Shown: in pieces, positions 1-7,546 of the stretch
Position numbering within the stretch: the first letter of the stretch is position 1
Layout: the number at the start of each line of letters is the position of its first letter
Origin: Mycobacterium colombiense CECT 3035
GTDB taxonomy: Bacteria; Actinomycetota; Actinomycetes; Mycobacteriales; Mycobacteriaceae
Length of the DNA: 64,000 bases
Assembly: GCF_002105755.1 (NCBI RefSeq)
Contig: NZ_CP020821.1
Span: forward strand, 4,464,001 to 4,528,000
Direction of reading: 5' to 3'
The notes under the pieces: model-generated
Databases searched by the model: none
Told to the model about the DNA's origin: nothing
The model's input: only the letters and a program-made list of their open reading frames with translations
Program-made: the position numbers and the translations under genes

Positions 1-395
1 ACGTGGGCCAGCCGCGGGTAGGTGTGCCCACCGAAGTTGCGCTGGCTGATCTTGCCGTCCTTGAGGCGATCGAACAGCGCGCCATAGGTTTCCAGCTCCC
101 AGACGCGGTCCGGAGCCTCCTTGGCGTGCAGTTCGGCCATCCGCCAGTTGTTGAGGAATTTCCCGCCGCGCATCGTGTCGCCGAAGTGGGTCTTCCAGTT
201 GTCCTTCGGGTTGGTGTTGCCCATCGACGCCGCGCAGCCACCCTCGGCCATGACCGTGTGGGCCTTGCCGAACAGGGACTTACACACCACCGCGACCCGC
301 AGACCCCGTTCGCGCGCTTCGATCACCGCACGCAGTCCGGCGCCGCCGGCGCCGATCACGACCACGTCGTACGTGTGCCGCTCGATTTCAACCAT
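1..395 (-). CDS. sdhA: Succinate dehydrogenase flavoprotein subunit, N-terminal part (cut by window edge)
   Basis: The first 131 residues of the FAD-binding subunit of succinate dehydrogenase, which oxidises succinate and feeds electrons to menaquinone. Read on the minus strand it opens MVEIERHTYDVVVIGAGGAG, a Rossmann dinucleotide fold, followed by AEGGCAAS and the HFGDTMRGG segment typical of the SdhA/FrdA family. The start is ATG at 395 with a purine-rich leader (GCGAGGG) before it. It follows the membrane-anchor gene by about 43 bases, so the two are one operon running off the left edge. By position it corresponds to Rv0248c of M. tuberculosis (Sdh1). The rest of the gene lies outside the window. 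Confidence 0.93.
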   Translation of the reverse strand, partial: MVEIERHTYDVVVIGAGGAGLRAVIEARERGLRVAVVCKSLFGKAHTVMAEGGCAASMGNTNPKDNWKTHFGDTMRGGKFLNNWRMAELHAKEAPDRVWELETYGALFDRLKDGKISQRNFGGHTYPRLAH

Positions 396-438
396 GAAAC
401 CCTCGCTAGCTAAATTCTGATTATTTCGAGATGGCTTG

Positions 439-1266
439 TCAGCCAACAAATCTCAGGTCAGGAATGGTGCCAGAGGCGACCAGTGCGATGTAGAAGTCGG
501 TGAGCATCAGGGTGCCCAGCGTGATCCACGCGTACTGCTTGTGCCGGGTGTTGATTTTGCTGACCTGGGTCCAGATCCAGTACCGCACAGGGTGCTTGGA
601 GAAGTGCTTGAGCCGCCCGCCGGTGATGTGCCGGCACGAGTGGCAGGACAGCGTGTAGACCCACAGCATGATGACGTTGCCGACCATGATCACGTTGCCC
701 AGGCCAAACCCGAATCCGCCGGGCCCGCTGTCGGAGTGGAACGCGACGATGGCGTCGTAGGTGTTGATCACCGAGATGATGCCGGCGATGTAGAAGAAGT
801 AGCGGTGTGAGTTCTGAATGATCAGCGGCAGTTTGGTCTCGCCGCTGTAGTGCACGCGGGGCTCGGCCACCGCGCAGGCGGTGGGCGACTGCCACACCGT
901 ACGGTAGTAGGCGCCGCGGTAGTAGTAGCAGGTCAGCCGGAACAGCAGCAGGAACGGCAGTGTCAGCGCCGCGAACGGCAGCCACCAGACGTTCGGCAGG
1001 ATTTGCGGCCAGAAGTCGCTGGCGCCGCCGCAAGCGTTGCTGAGACACGGTGAGTAGAACGGCGTCAGGTAGTGGTATTGCGCGACGAAGAAGTCACCCC
1101 GCTGGAACGCCCGGGCCGTCGCATAAATAATGAATGCGGCGAAGCCGAGATCGATTCGCAGCGGCGACATCCACCACCGGTCGGTGCGAAGGGTGCGTTG
1201 CTGGATACGGGCGCGCGTGGGTGAAAAGACACCGGACGCAGGACGGTTCGCCGTAGGTGCGCTCAT
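439..1266 (-). CDS. Succinate dehydrogenase membrane anchor (Sdh1 cytochrome b type subunit)
   Basis: Membrane-embedded subunit expected to anchor the succinate dehydrogenase flavoprotein and iron-sulfur subunits and pass electrons to menaquinone. The 275-residue protein has about five hydrophobic helices, for example around residues 38-55, 95-115, 160-180, 190-215 and 245-265. His residues lie within or next to helices (NSHRYFF, CHSCRHITGG) and could ligate heme. It corresponds to Rv0249c. It sits directly upstream of sdhA on the same strand. A strong hairpin separates it from the small gene before it, so it probably has its own promoter or an attenuated leader. The hydrophobic profile and neighbouring sdhA make the assignment firm; the exact heme content is inferred. 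Confidence 0.88.
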   Translation of the reverse strand: MSAPTANRPASGVFSPTRARIQQRTLRTDRWWMSPLRIDLGFAAFIIYATARAFQRGDFFVAQYHYLTPFYSPCLSNACGGASDFWPQILPNVWWLPFAALTLPFLLLFRLTCYYYRGAYYRTVWQSPTACAVAEPRVHYSGETKLPLIIQNSHRYFFYIAGIISVINTYDAIVAFHSDSGPGGFGFGLGNVIMVGNVIMLWVYTLSCHSCRHITGGRLKHFSKHPVRYWIWTQVSKINTRHKQYAWITLGTLMLTDFYIALVASGTIPDLRFVG

Positions 1267-1316
1267 TTAGTGTGTTCCTCTTCGAACGGGCTGTAGGTCG
1301 AAGGGTACACAGAACC

Positions 1317-1340
1317 AAGCCCCCCTTTTCTGGGGGGCTT
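1317..1340 (-). terminator. Strong GC hairpin between the small upstream gene and the sdh operon
   Basis: Perfect 9-bp stem (AAGCCCCCC / GGGGGGCTT) closing a 6-base loop. It starts 8 bases past the stop of the minus-strand small gene and ends 51 bases before the start of the sdh membrane anchor. No clear T tract follows, as is common in mycobacteria. It could terminate the upstream gene or attenuate read-through into sdh. Confidence 0.55.
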
Positions 1341-1347
1341 AGGTTGT

Positions 1348-1662
1348 TCAGGACCTGTTCTGACCGCCGACACCCTCGTCGTCGACGTCGCGCCAGAATT
1401 CGCTGTCGTACTGGGTGTCTGGAATGACGATCTTCTCGCCGGACTGCTGCACGGTGGCGCCGGCCAGGTCCAATTCGGACACATCGGTGTCGAGCAGGTC
1501 GACGTCGGACATGATCCGGTCGGCGTCGATGACGATGCGCCGCATGGCCGGGCTGTCACCGTAGCGGGACCGCAGCGAGCTCACGCAGCGCCGCAGCCCG
1601 CCGATGAGGTCGTGCAGCTCGGCGAATTCGGTCGTGCCAGTCGCGCTCGTCGTGCGAGTCAA
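1348..1662 (-). CDS. Conserved small acidic protein (Rv0250c-like), function unknown
   Basis: Unrecognised function. About 104 residues, mostly helical and acidic, ending in a segment rich in Asp/Glu (DTQYDSEFWRDVDDEG). The frame is open further upstream, but a TTG at 1662 preceded by GAGGAG with 5-base spacing is the best start and gives LTRTTSATGTTEFAEL as the N-terminus, close in length to Rv0250c. It lies immediately upstream of the sdh genes on the same strand, a linkage also seen in M. tuberculosis, which suggests but does not show a role in succinate dehydrogenase expression or assembly. No membrane segment or metal motif is visible. Confidence 0.65.
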   Translation of the reverse strand: MTRTTSATGTTEFAELHDLIGGLRRCVSSLRSRYGDSPAMRRIVIDADRIMSDVDLLDTDVSELDLAGATVQQSGEKIVIPDTQYDSEFWRDVDDEGVGGQNRS

Positions 1663-1769
1663 TGGATCTCCTCGGCAGTGTTTCGGATCACAGTACGCCC
1701 TCGATACTATCCACGGCACACGCCGGACGTCAGTCCGCCCGAGCCCGGATGCCGAGGGAGCAAACACGT

Positions 1770-2531
1770 ATGACGGGACCCACCACGCCTGCCGAGCGCG
1801 CCGCCACGCTGCTGGAACTGCACCGGCCGGGCAACCCTGTCATCCTGCCGACCGTGTGGGATGCCTGGTCGGCGCGGCTGGCCACCGGCGCCGGATTCGC
1901 CGCCCTCACGGTGGGCAGTCACCCGATGGCGGACTCGATCGGCAAACCCGACAACGAGGGCATGTCGTTCGACGACGTCCTCGCCCGGGTCGGGCAGATC
2001 ACCGCCGCGGTCGACGTCCCGGTGTCGGTGGACATCGAATCCGGCTACGGGCAGCCGGCGGGCCGGCTGATCGAGGGCCTGCTGAGCGTCGGGGCCGTCG
2101 GGCTGAACATCGAGGACACCGTGCACTCGGAGGGCAAGCGATTGCGGACCGCCGACGAACACGCGGAGTTGGTGGGCGAGCTGCGGTCGGCCGCCGACGC
2201 GGCGGGGGTGCATGTCGTGATCAACGCCCGGACCGATCTGTTCCTGCGCCAGGACGGCGAGGCGTCCGACCGGGTCGACCGCGCGGTGGCTCGCCTGAAT
2301 CAAGCGGCGGCCGCGGGCGCCGACGTGCTGTATCCGGTGGGTCGTCACGACCCCGACACGTTGCGGCGCTTGACCGCCGAGCTGGAGCTGCCCGTCAACG
2401 CGATCGCGCTGCCCGACCAGGACGACCCGGCGTCCTTCGGCCCGCTGGGCGTGGCGCGGATCAGCTTCGGGCCGTTCCTGCAGGCGGCGCTGACGGCCCG
2501 GGCCAAGGAGCTGCTGGCCCGCTGGGGCTGA
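1770..2531 (+). CDS. Isocitrate lyase / PEP mutase superfamily protein
   Basis: A 253-residue (beta/alpha)8 enzyme of the isocitrate lyase/phosphoenolpyruvate mutase superfamily, which makes or breaks C-C or C-P bonds of small oxo-acids with a Mg ion. Visible family features are the N-terminal TVWDAWSARLA, the Mg-binding stretch VDIESGYG and NIEDTVHSEG, and NARTDLFL. The family Cys loop (KKCGH in true isocitrate lyases) is replaced by NIEDTVHSEGKRL, so isocitrate cleavage is unlikely; 2-methylisocitrate lyase or oxaloacetate-type activity cannot be settled here. The start at 1770 (MTGPTTP) has AGGGAG 11 bases ahead; an ATG at 1749 is possible. It converges on hsp20 with paired hairpins between. 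Confidence 0.8.
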   Translation: MTGPTTPAERAATLLELHRPGNPVILPTVWDAWSARLATGAGFAALTVGSHPMADSIGKPDNEGMSFDDVLARVGQITAAVDVPVSVDIESGYGQPAGRLIEGLLSVGAVGLNIEDTVHSEGKRLRTADEHAELVGELRSAADAAGVHVVINARTDLFLRQDGEASDRVDRAVARLNQAAAAGADVLYPVGRHDPDTLRRLTAELELPVNAIALPDQDDPASFGPLGVARISFGPFLQAALTARAKELLARWG

Positions 2532-2537
2532 TGCGCC

Positions 2538-2572
2538 GAATCCGGCGAAGCCGTTGCGGCTCCGCCGGATTC
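2538..2572. terminator. Bidirectional terminator hairpin between convergent genes
   Basis: Stem of GAATCCGGCG (2538-2547) with CGCCGGATTC (2563-2572), continued after one mismatch by AGCC/GGCT around a 5-base loop. It begins 7 bases after the stop of the plus-strand isocitrate-lyase-like gene and precedes the end of hsp20 from the other side, the expected place for a shared terminator. Confidence 0.75.
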
Positions 2573-2580
2573 AACTGCCT

Positions 2581-2601
2581 ACCTCCGAACTGGCCGGAGG
2601 T
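2581..2601 (-). terminator. Second hairpin at the 3' end of hsp20
   Basis: Inverted repeat ACCTCCG (2581-2587) and CGGAGGT (2595-2601) with a 7-base loop, touching the hsp20 stop codon. With the larger hairpin beside it, it forms a back-to-back terminator pair between convergent genes. Confidence 0.5.
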
Positions 2602-3050
2602 TATTTGGTGATCTCGATGCGCTGCGCCTGGCTGCCGGCTGGATCTTTCAAGGCACCGGCGACCCGCACCGTCAGCACGCCGGCGTCGTAGGTCGCAGTG
2701 ATGGCGTCGCCGGTGACGTGGGTGGGCAGCTGGAACGACCGGCGGAACGATCCGTACCGGATCTCCCGCAGCGTGCGGCCTTCCTTCTCTTGGGCGCGCT
2801 GATCGCGGTGCTCGCCGTGGATGACCAAGCGCCCGCGGTCGACCTCCACGTTGACGTCCTGGTCGACGTCAACGCCCGGGAGCTCGACACGTACGATCGC
2901 GTCGTCGCCGTCCTTGACGATCTCGGCGGCGGGCTTGAAACCGCTGGTCGCCGGGGTGTTCCAGTCCGCCGCGGCGGCGGGGCCGAAAAAGTCGCGCAAC
3001 CACCGGTCGGTGTCCCAGGCCGGTCGCGACCACAGTGCGAGGTTACTCAT
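2601..3050 (-). CDS. hsp20: Small heat-shock protein, Hsp20 / Acr2 type
   Basis: ATP-independent holdase chaperone of the alpha-crystallin family, 149 residues. The N-terminal arm carries aromatic residues (ALWSRPAWDTDRWLRDFFG), the crystallin domain spans about residues 45-140 with the A-x-x-x-G-V-L signature (YDAGVLTVRVAG), and the tail ends in the I-x-I type anchor (RIEITK) used for oligomer assembly. It matches Rv0251c (Acr2/Hsp), the most heat- and oxidative-stress-induced gene of M. tuberculosis, controlled there by SigE, SigH, HspR and MprA. Here a GGAAC-N-GTT type extracytoplasmic sigma promoter is visible 76 bases upstream. It diverges from nirB. Confidence 0.92.
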   Translation of the reverse strand: MSNLALWSRPAWDTDRWLRDFFGPAAAADWNTPATSGFKPAAEIVKDGDDAIVRVELPGVDVDQDVNVEVDRGRLVIHGEHRDQRAQEKEGRTLREIRYGSFRRSFQLPTHVTGDAITATYDAGVLTVRVAGALKDPAGSQAQRIEITK

Positions 3051-3125
3051 GGCGCTTCCCTTCTAATTCCTTGAGCTTGATTGTGAGATTCCTGTGACCG
3101 GCGCCCGTGCGACCGGCTACTAGTA

Positions 3126-3154
3126 GAAACATGAGTCGACCACGCTAAAGTTCC
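3126..3154 (-). promoter_or_regulatory. SigH/SigE-like promoter of hsp20
   Basis: On the minus strand GGAAC (3154-3150) is followed, after 19-20 bases, by GTTTC (3130-3126), the pattern recognised by mycobacterial SigH (GGAA-N18-20-GTT) and close to SigE. It lies 76 bases ahead of the hsp20 start. Regulation of the M. tuberculosis orthologue by these sigma factors is established; use here is inferred. Confidence 0.5.
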
Positions 3155-3184
3155 ACCTCGTCGTTCGCCGGCAGCGAACGACCA

Positions 3185-3204
3185 CTCACAGGCCTTCCTG
3201 TGAG
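3185..3204. promoter_or_regulatory. Perfect inverted repeat in the hsp20-nirB divergent region
   Basis: CTCACAGG (3185-3192) and CCTGTGAG (3197-3204) are perfect complements around the 4-base spacer CCTT. It sits 74 bases before the nirB ATG and upstream of the hsp20 promoter, so it could be an operator for either gene. A related CTCAC-N9-GTGAG repeat occurs ahead of narK3 (10422-10442), which favours a nitrogen regulator such as NnaR. Confidence 0.45.
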
Positions 3205-3277
3205 TTGTGAGATCCTCGTCATAGGACCGTCACATTGCGCGAAAAGAACGTAATTTCTGGCCGTTACTCTCAAAGCC

Positions 3278-5860
3278 ATGTCTGCAGACGGGATTTCGCG
3301 CGCCAGCTGTGCGCCTCGTCACATCATCGTAGTCGGACATGGCATGGTGGGGCACCGGTTCGTCGAGGCGCTACGCGCTCGTGACACCGAGGGGCTGTGG
3401 CGCATCACGGTTTTCGCCGAGGAGACGGACGCGGCCTATGACCGCGTGGGGCTGACCTCCTACACCGAAAGCTGGGATCGCAAGCTACTGGCATTGCCCG
3501 GCAACGAATACGAGGGTGACGAGCTGGTTCGGCTGGTGCTCAACCAGCGGGTGACCGAAATAGACCGCGCCGCAAAGACGGTGGTCACCGCCGACGGCCA
3601 GCGGCACGGCTATGACACCTTGGTCCTGGCGACCGGGTCGTACGCCTTCGTGCCGCCGGTGCCGGGCCACGATCTGCCCGCCTGCCACGTGTACCGCACG
3701 CTGGACGACCTCGACGCCATCCGCGCCGACGCCCGCCGCACGGTCGAAACCTCGCACGCCACCGCGGGTGTCGTGATCGGCGGCGGCCTGCTCGGGCTGG
3801 AAGCCGCTAATGCGCTGCGCCAGTTCGGGTTGCAGACCCACGTCATCGAGATGATGCCGCGGCTGATGGCCCAGCAGATCGATGAGGCGGGCGGGGGCCT
3901 GCTGGCCAGGATGATCGGCGAGCTCGGCATCTCGGTGCACGTCGGCACGGGCACCGAATCGATCGAGGCCGTTGACCATCCGGACGGCACCACCTCGGTG
4001 CGGGTAAGCCTGACCGACGGGCAGGTCATCGACGCCGGCCTGGTGATCTTCGCCGCCGGCATCCGGCCGCGCGACGAGTTGGCCACCGCCGCCGGGCTGG
4101 CGCGCGCCGAGCGCGGCGGGGTGCTCACCGATGTGGCTTGCCAGACAAGTGATCCCGACATCTACGCGATCGGTGAAGTCGCCGCGATCGACGGCCGCTG
4201 CTACGGCCTGGTGGGGCCGGGTTACACCTCGGCGGAGGTGGTGGCCGACCGGCTGCTCGACGGCGTCGCGGAGTTCGGCGAGGCGGACCTGTCCACGAAG
4301 CTCAAACTGCTGGGCGTCGACGTGGCCAGCTTCGGCGACGCGATGGGGACGACCGAGAACTGCCTCGAGGTCGCCATCAATGACGCGGTCAATCGGACCT
4401 ACGCCAAGTTGGTGCTCTCCGATGACGCCAAGACGCTGCTCGGCGGCGTGCTGGTCGGCGACGCCTCGTCCTACGGGGTGCTGCGGCCGATGGTCGGCAG
4501 CGAGCTGCCGGGTGACCCGCTGGCGCTGATCGCGCCCGCGCAGTCCGGCGGCGGTGCGGCGTTGGGCGTTGGGGCGCTGCCGGATTCGGCACAGATCTGT
4601 TCGTGCAACAACGTCACCAAGGGCGACCTGAAGTGTGCGATCGCCGAAGGCTGCGCGGATGTCTCCGCGCTCAAGGCGTGCACCTCGGCCGGCACCTCGT
4701 GTGGATCGTGCGTCCCGCTGCTCAAACAGCTGCTGGAAGCCGAGGGCGTGGAACAGTCCAAGGCGCTGTGCGAACACTTCAGCCAGTCGCGCGCCGAGCT
4801 GTTCGAGATCATCTCGGCCACCGAGATCCGGACCTTCTCGGGTCTGCTGGAGCGTTTCGGCCGCGGAAAGGGTTGCGACATCTGCAAACCCGTGGTCGCC
4901 TCCATCCTGGCGTCCACCGGCTCGGAGCACATCCTGGAAGGCGAGCAGGCCTCGCTGCAGGATTCCAACGACCACTTCCTGGCCAACATCCAGAAGAACG
5001 GCAGCTACTCGGTGGTGCCGCGGGTCCCCGGCGGCGACATCAAGCCCGAGCATCTGATCCTGATCGGCCAGATCGCCCAGGACTTCGGGCTTTACACCAA
5101 GATCACCGGCGGGCAGCGGATCGACATGTTCGGCGCCCGGGTCGACCAGCTGCCGGAGATCTGGAAGCGCCTGGTCGACGGAGGCATGGAATCCGGACAC
5201 GCCTACGGCAAGGCGTTGCGCACGGTGAAGAGCTGCGTGGGCACCGACTGGTGCCGGTACGGGCAGCAGGATTCGGTGCAGCTCGCCATCGATCTGGAGC
5301 TGCGCTACCGCGGACTGCGCGCGCCGCACAAGATCAAGATGGGCGTCTCGGGTTGCGCGCGCGAATGCGCCGAGGCCCGGTCCAAGGACGTCGGCGTCAT
5401 CGCCACCGAAAAGGGCTGGAACCTCTACGTCGGCGGCAACGGTGGCATGACACCCAAGCACGCGCAGCTGCTGGCCAGCGACCTGGACACCGAAACGCTG
5501 GTCCGCTACGTCGACCGGTTCGTCATGTACTACATCCGCACCGCCGACCGGCTGCAACGCACGGCGCCGTGGGTCGACTCGCTCGACGGCGGGCTCGATC
5601 ACGTGCGCGAGGTCGTGTGCGAGGACTCGCTCGGCCTGGCCGAGGAATTCGAGGCCGCAATGGAGCGGCATGTCCAGAACTACAAGTGCGAATGGAAGGG
5701 CGTGCTGGACGACCCGGACAAGCTGTCGCGGTTCGTGTCGTTCGTCAACGCCCCGGACGCCGTCGACTCGACGGTGGCGTTCACCGAGCATGCCGGCCGC
5801 AAAATCCCTGTGTCCATTGGCATGCCGCGGGTCCGTTCAGCGACAACTCCGGAGGAATGA
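3278..5860 (+). CDS. nirB: NADH-dependent assimilatory nitrite reductase, large subunit
   Basis: Cytoplasmic siroheme enzyme reducing nitrite to ammonium with NAD(P)H. The 860 residues show an FAD-binding Rossmann motif (VVGHGMVGHRF, about 14-28), an NADH-binding motif (VVIGGGLLGLEAA, about 166-178), a BFD-type [2Fe-2S] domain (CSCNNVTKG near 442, CGSCVP near 475) and the nitrite/sulfite reductase half with the four cysteines that bind the 4Fe-4S/siroheme centre: CVGTDWC near 652 and SGCARECAEA near 692. Length equals the family norm. ATG at 3278 matches the usual start. nirD follows 10 bases on. The orthologue (Rv0252) is controlled by GlnR and nitrate/nitrite; an inverted repeat lies 74 bases upstream. 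Confidence 0.97.
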   Translation: MSADGISRASCAPRHIIVVGHGMVGHRFVEALRARDTEGLWRITVFAEETDAAYDRVGLTSYTESWDRKLLALPGNEYEGDELVRLVLNQRVTEIDRAAKTVVTADGQRHGYDTLVLATGSYAFVPPVPGHDLPACHVYRTLDDLDAIRADARRTVETSHATAGVVIGGGLLGLEAANALRQFGLQTHVIEMMPRLMAQQIDEAGGGLLARMIGELGISVHVGTGTESIEAVDHPDGTTSVRVSLTDGQVIDAGLVIFAAGIRPRDELATAAGLARAERGGVLTDVACQTSDPDIYAIGEVAAIDGRCYGLVGPGYTSAEVVADRLLDGVAEFGEADLSTKLKLLGVDVASFGDAMGTTENCLEVAINDAVNRTYAKLVLSDDAKTLLGGVLVGDASSYGVLRPMVGSELPGDPLALIAPAQSGGGAALGVGALPDSAQICSCNNVTKGDLKCAIAEGCADVSALKACTSAGTSCGSCVPLLKQLLEAEGVEQSKALCEHFSQSRAELFEIISATEIRTFSGLLERFGRGKGCDICKPVVASILASTGSEHILEGEQASLQDSNDHFLANIQKNGSYSVVPRVPGGDIKPEHLILIGQIAQDFGLYTKITGGQRIDMFGARVDQLPEIWKRLVDGGMESGHAYGKALRTVKSCVGTDWCRYGQQDSVQLAIDLELRYRGLRAPHKIKMGVSGCARECAEARSKDVGVIATEKGWNLYVGGNGGMTPKHAQLLASDLDTETLVRYVDRFVMYYIRTADRLQRTAPWVDSLDGGLDHVREVVCEDSLGLAEEFEAAMERHVQNYKCEWKGVLDDPDKLSRFVSFVNAPDAVDSTVAFTEHAGRKIPVSIGMPRVRSATTPEE

Positions 5861-5870
5861 GGAAGGGATC

Positions 5871-6239
5871 ATGACACTTCTCAACGACATTGCGGTGTGG
5901 ACCAGCGCGTGCGCTTACGACCACCTCATTCCGGGTCGCGGCGTCGGCGTGCTGCTCGACGACGGCTCCCAGGCGGCGTTGTTCCGGCTCGACGACGGCT
6001 CGGTGTATGCGGTCGGCAACGTCGACCCGTTCTCCGGTGCCGCGGTGCTCTCCCGCGGAATCGTGGGTGACCGCGACGGCCGCGTCACGGTGCAGTCGCC
6101 GATTCTGAAGCAGGCGTTCTCGCTCGAAGACGGTTCCTGCCTGGACGATCCGACCGTTTCGGTGCCCGTGTACCCGGTGCGGATCACCGATGACGGCTAC
6201 GTCCAGGTCGCGCGCGACTACCAGCCGCGGGCTGCCTGA
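5871..6239 (+). CDS. nirD: Nitrite reductase small subunit
   Basis: A 122-residue Rieske-fold partner of NirB needed for NADH-dependent nitrite reduction. It shows the NirD pattern (RGVGVLLDDGSQAALFRLDDG, then DPFSGAAVLSRGIVGDRDGR). It lacks the Cys-His pairs of true Rieske proteins, as is normal for NirD, so it binds no cluster. The ATG at 5871 follows GGAAGG with 5-base spacing, 10 bases after the nirB stop, so translation is likely coupled. Corresponds to Rv0253. It converges with the minus-strand TetR-like gene after a gap of 15 bases. Confidence 0.95.
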   Translation: MTLLNDIAVWTSACAYDHLIPGRGVGVLLDDGSQAALFRLDDGSVYAVGNVDPFSGAAVLSRGIVGDRDGRVTVQSPILKQAFSLEDGSCLDDPTVSVPVYPVRITDDGYVQVARDYQPRAA

Positions 6240-6254
6240 GCCCGGCCTCCGGGT

Positions 6255-6707
6255 TCACCGGGTGATGTCGCCGACCAGGTAGCGCTGCATCGTCGGCCCG
6301 ATCGCGTCGACGAGGGCATCGACCGACATCGAGTGCAGCGGCTCGGAGCGGATGCCGTAGCGCATGATGCCCAGGCCCACCAATTGCGAGGCGCACAACG
6401 AGGCCCGCAGGGCCACCTTGTCGGCGCCCAAAATCTTCAGCACCGGGCCAAAGACCGGGCCGATGAACATGCCCTGCACGATTTCGGCGGTCTTCGCCAT
6501 CCCCGTTGACGCGATGGCGCTGGCCGCGAACGGGCCGCCGCCCGCGGCGTCCCACGTCGTGATCAGCGTGCGCAAGGTCCGCCGGCCCACCTGGTTGACC
6601 CCGCCGGTGACCATCCGGTCGATGAATTCCGGTGTGCCAAAGGGCAACCGCAGCATCTTGGCGACCGGGTCGAGGATCCCAGGCGAGGGCTCTTCGCGGC
6701 GGGGCAT
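6255..6707 (-). CDS. TetR C-terminal-like protein without a DNA-binding domain (Rv0258c-like)
   Basis: About 150 residues that resemble the ligand-binding C-terminal half of TetR regulators (GTPEFIDRMVTGGVNQVGRRTLRTLI, then ALVDAIGPTMQRYLVGD at the end), but no helix-turn-helix precedes it. ATG at 6707 (MPRREEP) gives the length of Rv0258c; a GTG at 6755 would add 16 residues that still contain no HTH. Both starts have poor ribosome sites. It could be a decayed regulator or a ligand-binding or dimerising partner of another TetR. It lies between nirD and the sirohydrochlorin chelatase on the strand of the latter, 78 bases downstream of it. Confidence 0.6.
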   Translation of the reverse strand: MPRREEPSPGILDPVAKMLRLPFGTPEFIDRMVTGGVNQVGRRTLRTLITTWDAAGGGPFAASAIASTGMAKTAEIVQGMFIGPVFGPVLKILGADKVALRASLCASQLVGLGIMRYGIRSEPLHSMSVDALVDAIGPTMQRYLVGDITR

Positions 6708-6784
6708 GGTGCCAGGATCACCCGTCCGCGACCAAAGATCAAGGAACGCGGACACCGGCGCGCCTCGCCGGCAGGCGTTTTGCG

Positions 6785-7546
6785 CTAGGACGCGGACCGG
6801 ACGGTGCGCCCGTGAGCCAGCTGGTGTGGGCTCGACCGGCGCGACGAGCGCCGGGCGGTGGGGGCGAGGACCGGCGGCAGAGCCCGCCGAAATCGGTTCG
6901 CGACCAACCGTGCCAACCAGGGATGGGTGCCCAGCGGCTCACTGACCAGATCGGCGCCGCAGCCGTGCAGCCGTTGCTGGAACAGGCCGTCGGCCAATAG
7001 GTATGAGGCCACGACGACGCGCCCTCCGCTACGGCGCGCCCGATCCACCGCCTCGGGCAGCTGCGGATCGCCGGTGGCCGCGAACGCCAGGCTCACCCGC
7101 GATCCGGTCAGCGCCGACACCAGCGTCGCGGTGGTGTGCAGGTCGGCGCGCGCCTTGACGTCCGAGGTACCCGCCGCCGCGAGGATTACCGAATCACCGG
7201 GTCGCCAACCGCATTTGAGCAACTGGTCGCCGACGATCCGGGCGATGTGCCCACTCGGGCCCAGCGCAGGGGTGACGATCGCGTTCGGGTGCCCACTGAT
7301 CTCGACGTGCGCGGGCAGATCGGTCCGGACGTGATAGCCGCGCGACAGGAACGCGGGCACCACGATGGCGGGGCGGTCGGCTGCCTTGGCGCGCATCAGG
7401 ACTTCGCTGGGGGTGGGCCCCAGCACGTCCACGAAGGCAACGTCCACGGTGCGCCGCATCAGTGTACTCACCTGTGCCGCAAGGTCTTCGATCATCGTCA
7501 CGCCACCCGCCCTGCGGGTGCCGTGTGCGACCAGAATCAGTGCCAT
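6785..7546 (-). CDS. Sirohydrochlorin chelatase family protein (CbiX/SirB-like)
   Basis: Predicted to insert Fe(II) into sirohydrochlorin, the last step of siroheme synthesis, or Co in cobalamin synthesis. The 253 residues carry two CbiX-like halves: ALILVAHGTRRAGG at residue 2 and PAFLSRGYHVRTDLPAH near 90, whose His residues form the metal site, then a second repeat with VVVASYLLADGLFQQRL near 195. The ATG at 7546 has GGGAG seven bases ahead and overlaps the end of the upstream regulator gene by 10 bases. Linkage to nirB, a siroheme enzyme, and to nitrate transport makes iron chelation for siroheme the most likely job. Corresponds to Rv0259c. Confidence 0.85.
   Translation of the reverse strand: MALILVAHGTRRAGGVTMIEDLAAQVSTLMRRTVDVAFVDVLGPTPSEVLMRAKAADRPAIVVPAFLSRGYHVRTDLPAHVEISGHPNAIVTPALGPSGHIARIVGDQLLKCGWRPGDSVILAAAGTSDVKARADLHTTATLVSALTGSRVSLAFAATGDPQLPEAVDRARRSGGRVVVASYLLADGLFQQRLHGCGADLVSEPLGTHPWLARLVANRFRRALPPVLAPTARRSSRRSSPHQLAHGRTVRSAS

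Noticed and set aside
3070..3075. CTTGAG, half of an HspR (HAIR) operator upstream of hsp20
   Set aside because: No matching ACTCAAG half-site at the expected distance, so HspR control cannot be supported from this alone.
3485..5791. Long open frame antisense to nirB
   Set aside because: Shadow of a well-defined gene; composition is typical of an antisense frame (Arg, His, Asp, Gln) and no ribosome site is seen.
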